A stretch of 64,000 bases of DNA from assembly GCF_014196455.1 (NCBI RefSeq), contig NZ_JACIDS010000002.1, positions 186,001 through 250,000 on the forward strand, read 5' to 3'. This DNA is from Kaistia hirudinis (GTDB lineage: Bacteria > Pseudomonadota > Alphaproteobacteria > Rhizobiales > Kaistiaceae). The notes below the pieces were generated by a model. The model did no database searches. It saw nothing but the letters and a program-made list of their open reading frames with translations, and was not told where the DNA came from. Within the stretch, counting starts at the first letter, position 1. Each line of letters starts with the position of its first letter. Positions 46,743-55,258 of this stretch are shown one piece after another. Both the position numbers and the translations under genes were made by a program.

Positions 46743-47123
46743 CTACTGCACGACCCTGGCCCGGAGGCGGCCATATTCCTCGGCGGAGAGGGAACCCGAG
46801 GCCTTCAGCCGGTCGAGCTTCTCGATCTCGTCGGCGGCGCTGTAGCCGACGATGTGGCGCAGATGCTCCTGCGCGCTCTTGGCCCGCGCGGCGTCGCGTT
46901 CCGCCATGCCGCGGCCCTGCGTCAGCAGATAGAGGAAGATGCCGAGATACGGCAGCACGATCAGCAGGATCACCCAGAGCACCTTGGTGAAGCCGGATGT
47001 ATCGTGCCGGCGGAACAGATCGCCGATCACCACGATCATCAGCCAGAACCAGACGATGAACAGGAAGATCGCGAATGCGTCCGCCAGGAAATTGGCGAAT
47101 GTGAAACCGCCTTCGAAAAGCAT
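46743..47123 (-). CDS. Small membrane protein with SHOCT domain
   Basis: A 126-residue protein with two membrane helices (ADAFAIFLFIVWFWLMIVVIGDLF and VLWVILLIVLPYLGIFLYLLTQ, the PLDc_N-type pair) and a C-terminal SHOCT motif, EIEKLDRLKASGSLSAEEYGRLRARVV. SHOCT tails mediate oligomerisation or sensing; the function is unknown. ATG 47123 precedes the first hydrophobic part; the open frame to 47234 is not convincing. Converges with glpD. Confidence 0.82.
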   Translation of the reverse strand: MLFEGGFTFANFLADAFAIFLFIVWFWLMIVVIGDLFRRHDTSGFTKVLWVILLIVLPYLGIFLYLLTQGRGMAERDAARAKSAQEHLRHIVGYSAADEIEKLDRLKASGSLSAEEYGRLRARVVQ

Positions 47124-47570
47124 GGCCGGTGTTTCCTTGTCTCGAATCGGAGGGCGCCCCGGCCATCCTTGCGGTTCGCCTGTCGTCCAACGTCGTCCCT
47201 TTACGCCGGCGACGAAAGAACTTCCACACCACAATCGACGGTGTTCTGTGTAAAACCACGCCTGATCCAGGGAATGTTAAATTTCGGGGCCCGCGACACT
47301 ACAAATCGTCTCAGAACGATGCAGTTCGTCCCAATCTAGTTGATGGCGGCGACGCCGCACATGCTCGCGCGGTCGGGCGGACTCGGGCGAATTCACCGAA
47401 GAGGCTTCGAGATGATCAAGAGGGCAGGCGCGCTGGTTCTGCCCGCGCTGATCGGCTCGTGCCCCGACGGCCTTAACCCCTTGGCGTCCGCGCATTGACG
47501 TTCTATTCCCAAGCCGAAGCTCATGCCGGCGCGCCACGGGCGCCGCCGGTTCATCGGGAAGGAACGTCGG
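47124..47570. other. Gene-free region between divergent genes
   Basis: About 450 bases between the SHOCT protein and the SDR. A 28-codon frame at 47412-47498 (starts MIKRAGALVLPALIGSC, lipobox-like) is the only candidate, but it has a poor Shine-Dalgarno and no known family, so I do not call it a gene. No REP element is seen here. Confidence 0.5.
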
Positions 47571-48359
47571 ATGGATCTCGGCATCAAGGGCAGGCGGGCG
47601 CTGGTGCTCGCATCTTCGCGCGGCCTCGGGCTCGGCGTCGCGACGGCGCTGGTCGCCGAGGGTGTGGACGTCGCCATCACGGGCCGCAGTGCCGAGCGCC
47701 TCGAGGCTGCCGCGGCGCGGCTGAACGCCAGCGGTCCCGGACGCGCGGTCGCACTGCCGCTCGATTTCGCGGCGCCGGACGCGGTCGAGGTCCTCGTGCG
47801 CGAGAGCCTCGCGAAGCTCGGCGGCGTCGACATTCTGGTCAACAATACCGGCGGCCCGCCGCCCGGCCCGGTCAGCAAGGTCGCGGACGAGACCTGGACC
47901 GCACAGTTCGACATGATGGTGCGCAAGGTGATCTCGATCACCGGCGCGCTCGTGCCGGCGATGATCGAGCGCCGCTGGGGCCGCGTGCTGACGCTGGCTT
48001 CGACCAGCGTCATCGAGCCGATCCCCTATCTCGGCATCTCCAACACGCTGCGCTCCGCGCTCGTCGGCTGGTCGAAGTCGTTGGCGAGCGAGATCGCGCC
48101 GAGCGGCGTCACCGTGAACATGCTGCTCCCCGGCCGCATCCAGACCGAGCGCGTGGACGAGCTCGACCGCGCCAATGCCGCGGCGTCCGGCAAGACCCCG
48201 GAGGCGGTCGCCGAAGCCTCGCGCGCCTCGATCCCGCTCGGCCGCTACGGCACGGTCGAGGAATTCGCCGATGTGGCAGCCTTCCTGGTCAGCCAGCGCG
48301 CAAGCTACGTCACCGGCACGATCATGCGCTGCGACGGCGGCGCGGTGCGGTCGATCTGA
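47571..48359 (+). CDS. SDR-family oxidoreductase with atypical active site
   Basis: A 262-residue SDR. The cofactor loop reads VLASSRGLGLG in place of TGxxxGxG, followed by NNTGGPPPGP. Where classical SDRs have YxxxK this protein has PIPYLGISNTLRSAL, with no lysine four residues after the tyrosine. This subgroup is often annotated as 3-oxoacyl-ACP reductase-like, but the catalytic change suggests otherwise. ATG 47571 follows GGAAGGAACG. Confidence 0.82.
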   Translation: MDLGIKGRRALVLASSRGLGLGVATALVAEGVDVAITGRSAERLEAAAARLNASGPGRAVALPLDFAAPDAVEVLVRESLAKLGGVDILVNNTGGPPPGPVSKVADETWTAQFDMMVRKVISITGALVPAMIERRWGRVLTLASTSVIEPIPYLGISNTLRSALVGWSKSLASEIAPSGVTVNMLLPGRIQTERVDELDRANAAASGKTPEAVAEASRASIPLGRYGTVEEFADVAAFLVSQRASYVTGTIMRCDGGAVRSI

Positions 48360-48391
48360 GACTTCGGAGTTCGCGAGCTTACCCCGTTGGG

Positions 48392-48497
48392 GTCATTGCC
48401 GGGCTTGACCCGGCAATCCAGTCTTCCCTTCGGTTTCCGTGCACAATCCCGACGCTTGCCAGCAAGTCTGGATTGCCGGGTCAAGCCCGGCAATGAC
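48392..48497. repeat. Inverted pair of REP-like repeats (GTCATTGCCGGG family)
   Basis: A 30-base element at 48392-48421 recurs as an exact reverse complement at 48468-48497. It lies between convergent genes and belongs to the same general type as 9205-9304 and 53673-53767. The pair can form a long hairpin and may also end transcription. Confidence 0.85.
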
Positions 48498-48551
48498 AGC
48501 GGTTGGGTCCCGGCATGATGCGGCTATAGCTGAGGATCGGCAGCGACCCGT

Positions 48552-49331
48552 CTATTCCTCACCGTTATAGCGCAGCCACTCCTTGAACTGCGCTTCGGCA
48601 GCGAGGCGGAAGAAGTGGATCTCGCTGCCGGCCGCGACGAAATCGAAGCCGTCGTCGAAGGCTTTCTGCCAGCTCGTGCCGCGGCGCGGCACGGTGGCGA
48701 GCGGCTTGCCGGTCGGCTTCACCGCGGCGACCGCTTCGGCGATCAGCGCTTCGACCGTCGGATGGCCGGTGTCGCCGCCGACGCCGGCGCTGCCGGCAAG
48801 GTCGGTCGGGCCGATGAAGATCACGTCGATGCCGTCGATATCGGCGATGGCGCGGGCGTTCTTGATGCCCTCGACGGTCTCCAACTGCGCGATGACGAGA
48901 AGCTCGTCATGCACGCGCTTCATATAGTCTCGCGCGACGCCATAGCCGGCGGCGCGGGTGATGTCCCAGGCATTGCCGCGTTTTCCCAGCGGGGGAAAGC
49001 GGCAGGCATCCGCGATGCTCTTCGCCTGGCTCGCGGTCTCGACCATCGGCACCAGCACGCCCTCGATGCCGCCATCGAGGATGCGGCGCAGCACGAGAGG
49101 GTCGGAGGAGGGGACGCGCACGATCGAGGTCGTGTCGGTGACGGCGGCGGCGCGGGCCATGTCGATCGCCGCCTGCATGCCGCCGGGGCCGTGCTCCTGA
49201 TCCATGATGAAACAATCGAAGCCGATCAGCGCGGAAATCTCGGCGAAGGTCGGGTCGGCGCTCTGCAGCCAGATGCCGAAGGCCTTCTCGCCGGCCATGA
49301 GCTTCGCCTTGAGGCGGTTCTTGCGGATCAT
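48552..49331 (-). CDS. HpcH/HpaI-family class II aldolase
   Basis: A 259-residue metal-dependent aldolase for 2-keto-3-deoxy acids (pyruvate-releasing). Motifs: FAEISALIGFDCFIMDQEHG, IVRVPSSDPLVLRRILDGGIEGVLVPMVET, AQLETVEGIKNARAIADIDGIDVIFIGPTDLAGSAG. It is the last gene of a leftward cluster with a 2-hydroxyacid dehydrogenase and a sugar-acid dehydratase-like gene, which fits cleavage of a 2-keto-3-deoxy sugar acid. Confidence 0.9.
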   Translation of the reverse strand: MIRKNRLKAKLMAGEKAFGIWLQSADPTFAEISALIGFDCFIMDQEHGPGGMQAAIDMARAAAVTDTTSIVRVPSSDPLVLRRILDGGIEGVLVPMVETASQAKSIADACRFPPLGKRGNAWDITRAAGYGVARDYMKRVHDELLVIAQLETVEGIKNARAIADIDGIDVIFIGPTDLAGSAGVGGDTGHPTVEALIAEAVAAVKPTGKPLATVPRRGTSWQKAFDDGFDFVAAGSEIHFFRLAAEAQFKEWLRYNGEE

Positions 49332-49346
49332 GATGGCCTTTGCGTC

Positions 49347-50432
49347 TCAGGAGGGCGCGGCGAAGCGGGCGAGCTTCGCCTGGAAGGCCGGCCGCTCGAG
49401 CACGGCCGGGTTGACGATATGGGCGGGCACGAGCCCGCGCGCGGCGCGGATCATGCCATGCGCCATCTCGCTCATGGTGAGACGGGCGGCGTCGCGGGTC
49501 GAAGGCAGCCAGTGCGGCGTCAGGATGACGTTGCCGAGCGCATTGAGTGGATCGTCCTTGGGCAGCGGCTCGTGCTCGAACACGTCGAGCCCGGCGCCGG
49601 CGATCCGCTTTTCCGAAAGCGCCGCAACCAGCGCCGCCTGATCGACGATCTCGCCGCGCGCGACATTGATGAAATAGGCGCCGGGCTGCATGAGGGCGAA
49701 ATGCCGTGCGCCGATGGAGCCGCGCGTGGACGCGTCGAGGCGATTGTGCAGGCTGACGAAGTCCGACTGCCGGAATATGTCGTCGATGGACGGCACCAGG
49801 GCGACGCCGAGCCGAGCCGCATCCTCGGCCGAGGCGCGCGGCGAAAAGGCGATGATCCGCATGCCCCAGGGCGCGGCGAGGCGGGCGAGTTCACGCCCGC
49901 TGGCGCCGAGGCCGACAATGCCGAGCGTCTTGCCCGGCAAATCCTGCCCCATGGTCGCCGCCTGCAGATCCCAGCGTCCGTCGCGGACCATGGCCTGCTG
50001 CTCCGGCAGCCGTTTCGCGAGCGCCAGCATCAGGATGAAGGCGGAGGAGGCGGTCGCGTGGGTCAGCGTATCCGGCGCGTTGAAGACGGCGACATCATTG
50101 GCGGTGCAGGCCGCGAGGTCGATCTTGTCATAACCCGCACCGGCCCGGCCGATCACGGTCAGCCGCTCCGCGCCGCGGGCGAAGGTCGCGGCCTTGACCC
50201 AGGGACGGAAGATCACGACGCCGTCGGCCTCGGCGATATCGTCCGCCGTGAGCTCCAGCGAATAGAGCCGGCTCTGGTAGCCGGAATCGCCGGGCTGCGG
50301 CGACTGGCTGCGCAGGAAATCGACGTGGATCGCGGGATGCGCCGCGTAGAGATCGAGCGCGATGTCGGGGATGGCGAGGCTGCCATCTGGCGCCAGATAA
50401 TCGCCCGTATAGCGAAGCTGGAAAGGGTTCAT
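49347..50432 (-). CDS. D-isomer-specific 2-hydroxyacid dehydrogenase
   Basis: A 361-residue NAD-dependent dehydrogenase. NAD motif LGIVGLGASGRELARL; catalytic Arg in NVARGEIVDQAAL, Glu in DVFEHEPL, His in LTPHWL. The N-terminus includes LRYTGDYLAPDGSLAIPDI, longer than classic PGDH. It lies between the enolase-superfamily gene (one base away) and the aldolase; it may reduce or oxidise a hydroxyacid of the same pathway. Confidence 0.9.
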   Translation of the reverse strand: MNPFQLRYTGDYLAPDGSLAIPDIALDLYAAHPAIHVDFLRSQSPQPGDSGYQSRLYSLELTADDIAEADGVVIFRPWVKAATFARGAERLTVIGRAGAGYDKIDLAACTANDVAVFNAPDTLTHATASSAFILMLALAKRLPEQQAMVRDGRWDLQAATMGQDLPGKTLGIVGLGASGRELARLAAPWGMRIIAFSPRASAEDAARLGVALVPSIDDIFRQSDFVSLHNRLDASTRGSIGARHFALMQPGAYFINVARGEIVDQAALVAALSEKRIAGAGLDVFEHEPLPKDDPLNALGNVILTPHWLPSTRDAARLTMSEMAHGMIRAARGLVPAHIVNPAVLERPAFQAKLARFAAPS

Positions 50433-50433
50433 C

Positions 50434-51705
50434 TCACCACCGCTTCAGCGTTTCTTCGGTGGTCACTTCCACGCGCGCATTCGGCTTCGAGAACAGATCG
50501 TCCCGGAGTCGCGTGCCGAGGCCGGGCCTATCGGGCAGCAGCAGGTGGCCGTCGCGGATCTCGATGCGGTCGGTGACGACGTCGTCGTACCAGCCGTCGA
50601 TATAGCCGCGCACCGTCTCCATGATCAGCGCGTTCGGGATGTGCAGCATCAGATGCGTCGCGGCCCAGAGCGCGACGGGGCCGATCGTGTCGTGGCAGGT
50701 GACGGGCAGGAAATAGGTGTCGGCCATGGCGGCGAGCTTGCGCCCCTCCGTCAGGCCGCCGCCCCAGGAAAGGTCGGGCATGATGATGTCGGCGGCGCCG
50801 CGCTCGATCCAGGGCCGATAGTTGAAGCGCGTGAAGACGCGCTCGCTCTGGCAGATCGGGATCGTCGTCGCCTGCTTCAGGCGGACATAGCTCTCGACAT
50901 TGTCCGGCGGCATGATCTCCTCGAGCCAGGCGATGTCATAGGGCTCGAGCGCCCGCGAGATGCAGGTCGAGGCGCCGAGGTCCCAGCGCGCATGGCCCTC
51001 GATCATGATCTGGATCTTGTCGCCGACGGCGCGGCGGATGTCCTCGACGATCGCGATGCCGGCCTTGAGCTCGTCATGGGTCAGGTCGTGGCCGCGCGGT
51101 CCGGCCGCCGTCTGCGCGCCCCACATGACCATGGGCTTCCTGGTATCGACAGGGCCGGACAGGGTCGGACCGAACTGGTCGAACGGCCAGATCTTCATCG
51201 CGGTGACGCCCTGCGCGACGAGACTTTCCGCCAGTTCGCCCGCCTTGCCGTTCAGCCAGGCGTTAAGGTCGTCATATTTCCCGTAGCCGACGCAGGTGTT
51301 GTAGAGGCGGATGCGATCGCGGCTGCGTCCGCCGAGCGCGGTATGGATCGGCACGCCCGCGCTCTGCGCCGCGATATCCCAGAGTGCCACGTCGACGGCC
51401 GAGATCGCGCGCATCTCCGCGCCATAGGCGCCGCAGAAGCTCACCAGCGCGAACATGTTCTGCCAGTGGTTCTCGATGTCGCGCGGATCGCGGCCGATGA
51501 GCAGCGGTGCGAAGATGTCGTGCACGATCGGCGCGACGGCGCGCGGCAGGTAATAGGTCTCGCCGAGCCCGACGAGGCCGGTATCGGTATGGATGCGGAC
51601 CCAGAGATTATTGGGCAGCGCCTGCCGCGCCTTCGGATTCAGCTTCGCCCACTCGGTCTGCGGCAGCGCCTCGAACCAGAGGGTTTCGATCTTGGTGATT
51701 TTCAT
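50434..51705 (-). CDS. Mandelate racemase/enolase-superfamily dehydratase-like protein
   Basis: A 423-residue enolase-superfamily enzyme: capping domain MKITKIETLWFEAL..., catalytic lysine region VTAMKIWPFDQFG, metal ligands in IMIEGHARWDLG, WLEEIMPP and ICQSERVFTR, and a late histidine in PVTCHDTIGPVA. These are typical of sugar-acid dehydratases giving 2-keto-3-deoxy acids. ATG 51705 is chosen; the frame to 51783 crosses a REP-like repeat. Confidence 0.9.
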   Translation of the reverse strand: MKITKIETLWFEALPQTEWAKLNPKARQALPNNLWVRIHTDTGLVGLGETYYLPRAVAPIVHDIFAPLLIGRDPRDIENHWQNMFALVSFCGAYGAEMRAISAVDVALWDIAAQSAGVPIHTALGGRSRDRIRLYNTCVGYGKYDDLNAWLNGKAGELAESLVAQGVTAMKIWPFDQFGPTLSGPVDTRKPMVMWGAQTAAGPRGHDLTHDELKAGIAIVEDIRRAVGDKIQIMIEGHARWDLGASTCISRALEPYDIAWLEEIMPPDNVESYVRLKQATTIPICQSERVFTRFNYRPWIERGAADIIMPDLSWGGGLTEGRKLAAMADTYFLPVTCHDTIGPVALWAATHLMLHIPNALIMETVRGYIDGWYDDVVTDRIEIRDGHLLLPDRPGLGTRLRDDLFSKPNARVEVTTEETLKRW

Positions 51706-51756
51706 GATGGCGTTTCCTCGGAACGTAGGTGGGCGGCCGCTCTCATCCAGTCCGGC

Positions 51757-51840
51757 GTCATCCCGGCGAAAGCCGGGAACCATTCAGCCGAAGCGCCGGC
51801 CGTCTCAGGCTGGATAGACCCCGGCTTTCGCCGGGGTGAC
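51757..51840. repeat. Inverted REP-like repeat
   Basis: GTCATCCCGGCGAAAGCCGGG at 51757-51777 returns as a near-exact reverse complement at about 51820-51840. It lies between the permease and dehydratase genes of the same strand. Confidence 0.8.
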
Positions 51841-51874
51841 GGCAAAGCGTGGGTTTGACGCAGGAGCATCCCGC

Positions 51875-52726
51875 TCACCCCTTCACCGCGCCGGCCGTGA
51901 GGCCGCGCAGGAGATGGCGCTGGATCGCCATGTAGAAGAAGACGGGCAGGATCGAGAAGGTGACGCCGGCTGCCATCAGCACGAAGAGCGGCGTGTCGAG
52001 CTGCGTCATCAGCGTCGCGAGGCCGAGCGAGGCGGTATAGAGGTCGTTCTTGGTGATCAATGTCGAGGCGAACAGGAACTCGTTCCAGCTCGCGAAGAAG
52101 GCGATGACCGAGACCGCCACGAGGCCGGGCTTGGTGAGCGGCAGCAGCACGAGCCACAGCACCTTCCAGCGGTCGCAGCCATCGATCAGCGCCGCCTCGA
52201 TGATCTCCTTCGGAACGGAATCGAACGAGGTCTTCAGCACCCAGGCGCAGAGCGGCACGACGAAGGCGGTGTGCAGCAGCGCGAGCGCCCAGAGATTGTC
52301 TGTCCAGCCGAGGCTGCGATAGAGCATCAGCACCGGCGCGACGACGACCGCGCCCGGCATCATCTGCGTGAACAGCAGCATCAGGCCGAAGGCCGAGCGG
52401 CCGACCCAGTAGAGCCGCGACAGCGCGTACGCAGCGGGGATGACGAGGATCAGCGTGCCGATCACGGTGAGGCTCGCCACGAAGGTCGAGAGCATCAGCC
52501 AGTGCGCGATCGGCTTCTCGGCGAAGAGCTGGCAGAAGGAAGAGAATTCGAGCGCGTGCGGCAGCAGAGGCGGCGGGAAAGAGAGCGACTCGTCGGACGG
52601 CCGGAGCGCCGAGACCACCATCCAATAGACCGGGAACATCACGATCGCCGTGACGACCACGATCGCGACGGTGCGCAGGACCGGCTCGATGCGCGAGGCG
52701 CCGGGGCGTGTCGAGACCGTGCTCAT
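51875..52726 (-). CDS. ABC sugar transporter, permease (MalG-like)
   Basis: A 283-residue inner-membrane permease with six hydrophobic segments (first: TVAIVVVTAIVMFPVYWMVVSAL) and an EAA loop IIEAALIDGCDRWKVLWLVLLPLT. ATG 52726 overlaps the upstream permease stop by 4 bases. It belongs to the sugar-acid importer with the genes at 52723-55130. Confidence 0.9.
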   Translation of the reverse strand: MSTVSTRPGASRIEPVLRTVAIVVVTAIVMFPVYWMVVSALRPSDESLSFPPPLLPHALEFSSFCQLFAEKPIAHWLMLSTFVASLTVIGTLILVIPAAYALSRLYWVGRSAFGLMLLFTQMMPGAVVVAPVLMLYRSLGWTDNLWALALLHTAFVVPLCAWVLKTSFDSVPKEIIEAALIDGCDRWKVLWLVLLPLTKPGLVAVSVIAFFASWNEFLFASTLITKNDLYTASLGLATLMTQLDTPLFVLMAAGVTFSILPVFFYMAIQRHLLRGLTAGAVKG

Positions 52727-53646
52727 TCGCTCGTCTCCACGCGGCGCTGCGCCGCGACAAAGACCAGCGTCGCCACGGCCGAGATCACGAAACCGACCAC
52801 CGCGATCGCGCCAGCATAGGGGAAATTGTAGAAGCGGAAGGCCTGCATGTAGATCGCCGGCGCCAGCGTCGTGGTCGCGTCGACCGGTCCGCCGCCCGTG
52901 ATCAGCCAGATCAGCGTGAACTGCTGCGTCGAATAGATGAAGGCGAGCACGGCGAGCAGCGCGAGCGTGTCGCGGATTCCCGGCAGGGTAATGTGGCAGA
53001 ACAGCGCGAAGCGCCCGGCGCCGTCGATCCGCCCGGCCTCGTAGAGTTCGTCCGGCACGCTCTGAAGCGCCGAGAGCAGCACGAGCGAATAGAATGGAAA
53101 GCCCTTCCACACCGTCACGGCGATCACGACGACCATGGCGAGCACGGGATCGAGCAGCCATTGCGGGTTCTCGGTGACGCCGGGAAAAAGGCGCAGAAAC
53201 GCGTTGAAGACGCCGAAGCTCGGGTCGAGCATCAGCACGAAGGTGATCGCGACCGGAACCTCGGGGATCGCCCAGGGAATGGTCAGCAGGCTGCGCACCA
53301 GGCCGCGCCCGCGAAAGCTCCAGTTCATGAGCAGGGCGAGCGACAGGCCGATCGTCAGGATCGCGACATCGACCGAGAGCGTGAAGACGAGCGTGTGCCC
53401 GATCATCCGCCAGAAATCGGGATCCGCCAGCATCGTCCGGTAATTGTCGAGGCCGAGACCCGTGTCGGTCTCGAGACTGAACAGCGCGCCGCGGATGATC
53501 GGATAGATGACGAGCGCGCCTTCGAGCGCCAGCATCGGCAGGATGAGCAGATAGGGAAAGGCGCGGCTGCCGACCACGCCGCGCCGTGCGCGCGCCCTGC
53601 GCCGGGCCTCGGTCGCGGTGCCGGAAAGCGCCGGAGCCAATGCCAA
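52723..53646 (-). CDS. ABC sugar transporter, permease (MalF-like)
   Basis: A 307-residue inner-membrane permease; EAA loop LYEAGRIDGAGRFALFCHITLPGI. The likely start is TTG 53646 because GGAGG lies 7 bases before it; the longer frame starts with GTG 53664, which would put the Shine-Dalgarno inside the gene. Coupled to the next permease by a 4-base overlap. Confidence 0.87.
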   Translation of the reverse strand: MALAPALSGTATEARRRARARRGVVGSRAFPYLLILPMLALEGALVIYPIIRGALFSLETDTGLGLDNYRTMLADPDFWRMIGHTLVFTLSVDVAILTIGLSLALLMNWSFRGRGLVRSLLTIPWAIPEVPVAITFVLMLDPSFGVFNAFLRLFPGVTENPQWLLDPVLAMVVVIAVTVWKGFPFYSLVLLSALQSVPDELYEAGRIDGAGRFALFCHITLPGIRDTLALLAVLAFIYSTQQFTLIWLITGGGPVDATTTLAPAIYMQAFRFYNFPYAGAIAVVGFVISAVATLVFVAAQRRVETSE

Positions 53647-53672
53647 GTGAAGTCCTCCCAACACCGCACTGC

Positions 53673-53767
53673 CGTCATCCCGGGCTTGACCCGGGATCCA
53701 TTCAGCCGAGACGCATGACGTTGGTACGCCTCAGGCTGAATGGATCCCGGCTTCCGCCGGGATGACG
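53673..53767. repeat. Inverted REP-like repeat (GTCATCCCGG...CATTCAGC family)
   Basis: The element CGTCATCCCGGG...GGATCCATTCAGC at 53673-53706 is matched by an inverted copy at about 53734-53767. The core matches the copies at 9205-9304. It separates the binding-protein gene from its permeases. Confidence 0.85.
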
Positions 53768-53810
53768 CCGTTTCTGCAAGGCCTGACGGGTCAGGCGGCC
53801 GGACCGCCGA

Positions 53811-55130
53811 TCACACCCGCTTCGCCAGTGCCTCGAGCTGCTTCTGCGCGCCGTCCATCGCGGCCTTGACCGATCCGCCGGGGCGGAGCGCGCTCTGGAA
53901 GTTCTGCATGATGATGCGGCCGAACTGGTCGTCGACGAAGGCGAAATCGCCCATCACGTCGATCGGCGAGACCTGCTTCGCCTCGTTGAAGCCGGTGATC
54001 CAGGGCTTGTCGGCCAGGAACGCCTTGAACTTCTCCGACTTGGCGGCGAGGTCGTAGGGCGGCATGACATAGAGATTGGTGATCATCAGCTCGGCCATGA
54101 CATCCGGCGTCATGGCAAACTTGATGAATTCGAGCGCGCCTTCCTCGTTCTTGCCCTTGAGGGCCATCAGCGGATGGATGCGGTCCAGCGAGCGCTTGCT
54201 GGCCCAGGGCGGCGCGGCGGAGCGCAGCTTCGGATAGATGTCCGGATTGGTGGCGCGCAGCACGACGACGGTGGGGTTGACGCCGAAGGCCTGCGCGACG
54301 CGTCCGTCGGCCGCGAGCTTCATGATCGCGCTCTGCGCCGTGCCCTGCGGCACGCCGGCCTCATAGAGCCCCTTCCACAGTTCGAGGCCCTTCACCACCT
54401 CAGGCGAATTGGCGAGCGGCGTCTTGCCCTCGGCCCATTTCCCGTCGAAGGGCAGGCAGAAATTCTGCAGCTGGAACCACCATTCGCCGGCGTCCGCGAT
54501 GACGTTGGTCAGCGCGATGCCGAACTGGTCGGGCCGCTTGGTGAGCTTCGCGGTTTCCTCGATCCATTGCTCGGGCGTCGTGGCGGGCTTGAGGCCGGCC
54601 TTGTCGAGCAGCTCCTGATTATAGATCAGCGCGAAGTTCACATCGATCGCCGAGAGGCCGTAGAGCTTGCCGTCCTGCTTCAGGAAGGCATGGCCAGCGC
54701 TCGGTGTGATGCCGAGCGCCTCGACGACGCTGTCGACCGGCACGGCAAGCTTGAACTTGCGGATCACCTGCGCGGCGAGATCGGGCATCGCCATCAGCAC
54801 ATCGGCATCGATGCCGCCGGCCTGCGCCTGGATCACGACATTGGAGACGTACTGGCTCGCCGGCCAGCCGGTCCAGTCGACCATATATTTGGACTGCGAC
54901 TCGTTGAATGCCTTGAAGAGGGCGTTCCAGCCCTCCTTCTCGCCCGGCTGGAACTGCTCCCAGCTCATGACCTTCAGCGGAATGCGGTCCGCCGCACGGG
55001 CCCTGCCGGCGCCGAGCGGGGCGGCTGCGAGCGCGCCGCCGATCGCGGCGGCGCCACCGAGAAACTGGCGCCGGTTCGGGCTCGGCCCCGTCGCGGCGCG
55101 CACGGACTTACCCTCTTTCGGTGTCGTCAT
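53811..55130 (-). CDS. ABC sugar transporter, periplasmic binding protein (Tat-exported)
   Basis: A 439-residue family 1 solute-binding protein with a twin-arginine signal (NRRQFLGGAAAIGGALAAAPLGAGRARA), so it is probably folded before export. Mature motifs: KVMSWEQFQPGEKEGWNALFKAFNES, GLSAIDVNFALIYNQELLDKAGL, EQWIEETAKLTKRP. ATG 55130 is chosen; the long upstream frame is shadow coding. A candidate GntR operator lies 72 bases upstream. Expected ligand: the sugar acid or sugar used by the cluster. Confidence 0.9.
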   Translation of the reverse strand: MTTPKEGKSVRAATGPSPNRRQFLGGAAAIGGALAAAPLGAGRARAADRIPLKVMSWEQFQPGEKEGWNALFKAFNESQSKYMVDWTGWPASQYVSNVVIQAQAGGIDADVLMAMPDLAAQVIRKFKLAVPVDSVVEALGITPSAGHAFLKQDGKLYGLSAIDVNFALIYNQELLDKAGLKPATTPEQWIEETAKLTKRPDQFGIALTNVIADAGEWWFQLQNFCLPFDGKWAEGKTPLANSPEVVKGLELWKGLYEAGVPQGTAQSAIMKLAADGRVAQAFGVNPTVVVLRATNPDIYPKLRSAAPPWASKRSLDRIHPLMALKGKNEEGALEFIKFAMTPDVMAELMITNLYVMPPYDLAAKSEKFKAFLADKPWITGFNEAKQVSPIDVMGDFAFVDDQFGRIIMQNFQSALRPGGSVKAAMDGAQKQLEALAKRV

Positions 55131-55201
55131 GCTGTCCTCCCTTGGCCGCGTCGCCGGGAGGGCGCCGCGGTGCGGCCGTGTCTGATCGGCCTTATTGTCA
55201 T

Positions 55202-55219
55202 TTGTTAACAATCGGACGA
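55202..55219. promoter_or_regulatory. Candidate GntR operator before the binding-protein gene
   Basis: TTGTTAACAA is a perfect 10-base palindrome (55202-55211), running into ACAATCGGACGA (55208-55219). The 12-mer differs by one base from the copies at 21105-21116 (minus strand) and 55988-55999. Confidence 0.65.
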
Positions 55220-55258
55220 TAGCACGAGGGTCCCCTCTGTCAAGCCGCCTGGGCGGCG

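Noticed and set aside
47412-47498. 28-codon lipoprotein-like mini-gene (starts MIKRAGALVLPALIGSC)
   Set aside because: The lipobox look is tempting but there is no good Shine-Dalgarno, no known family and no conservation evidence.
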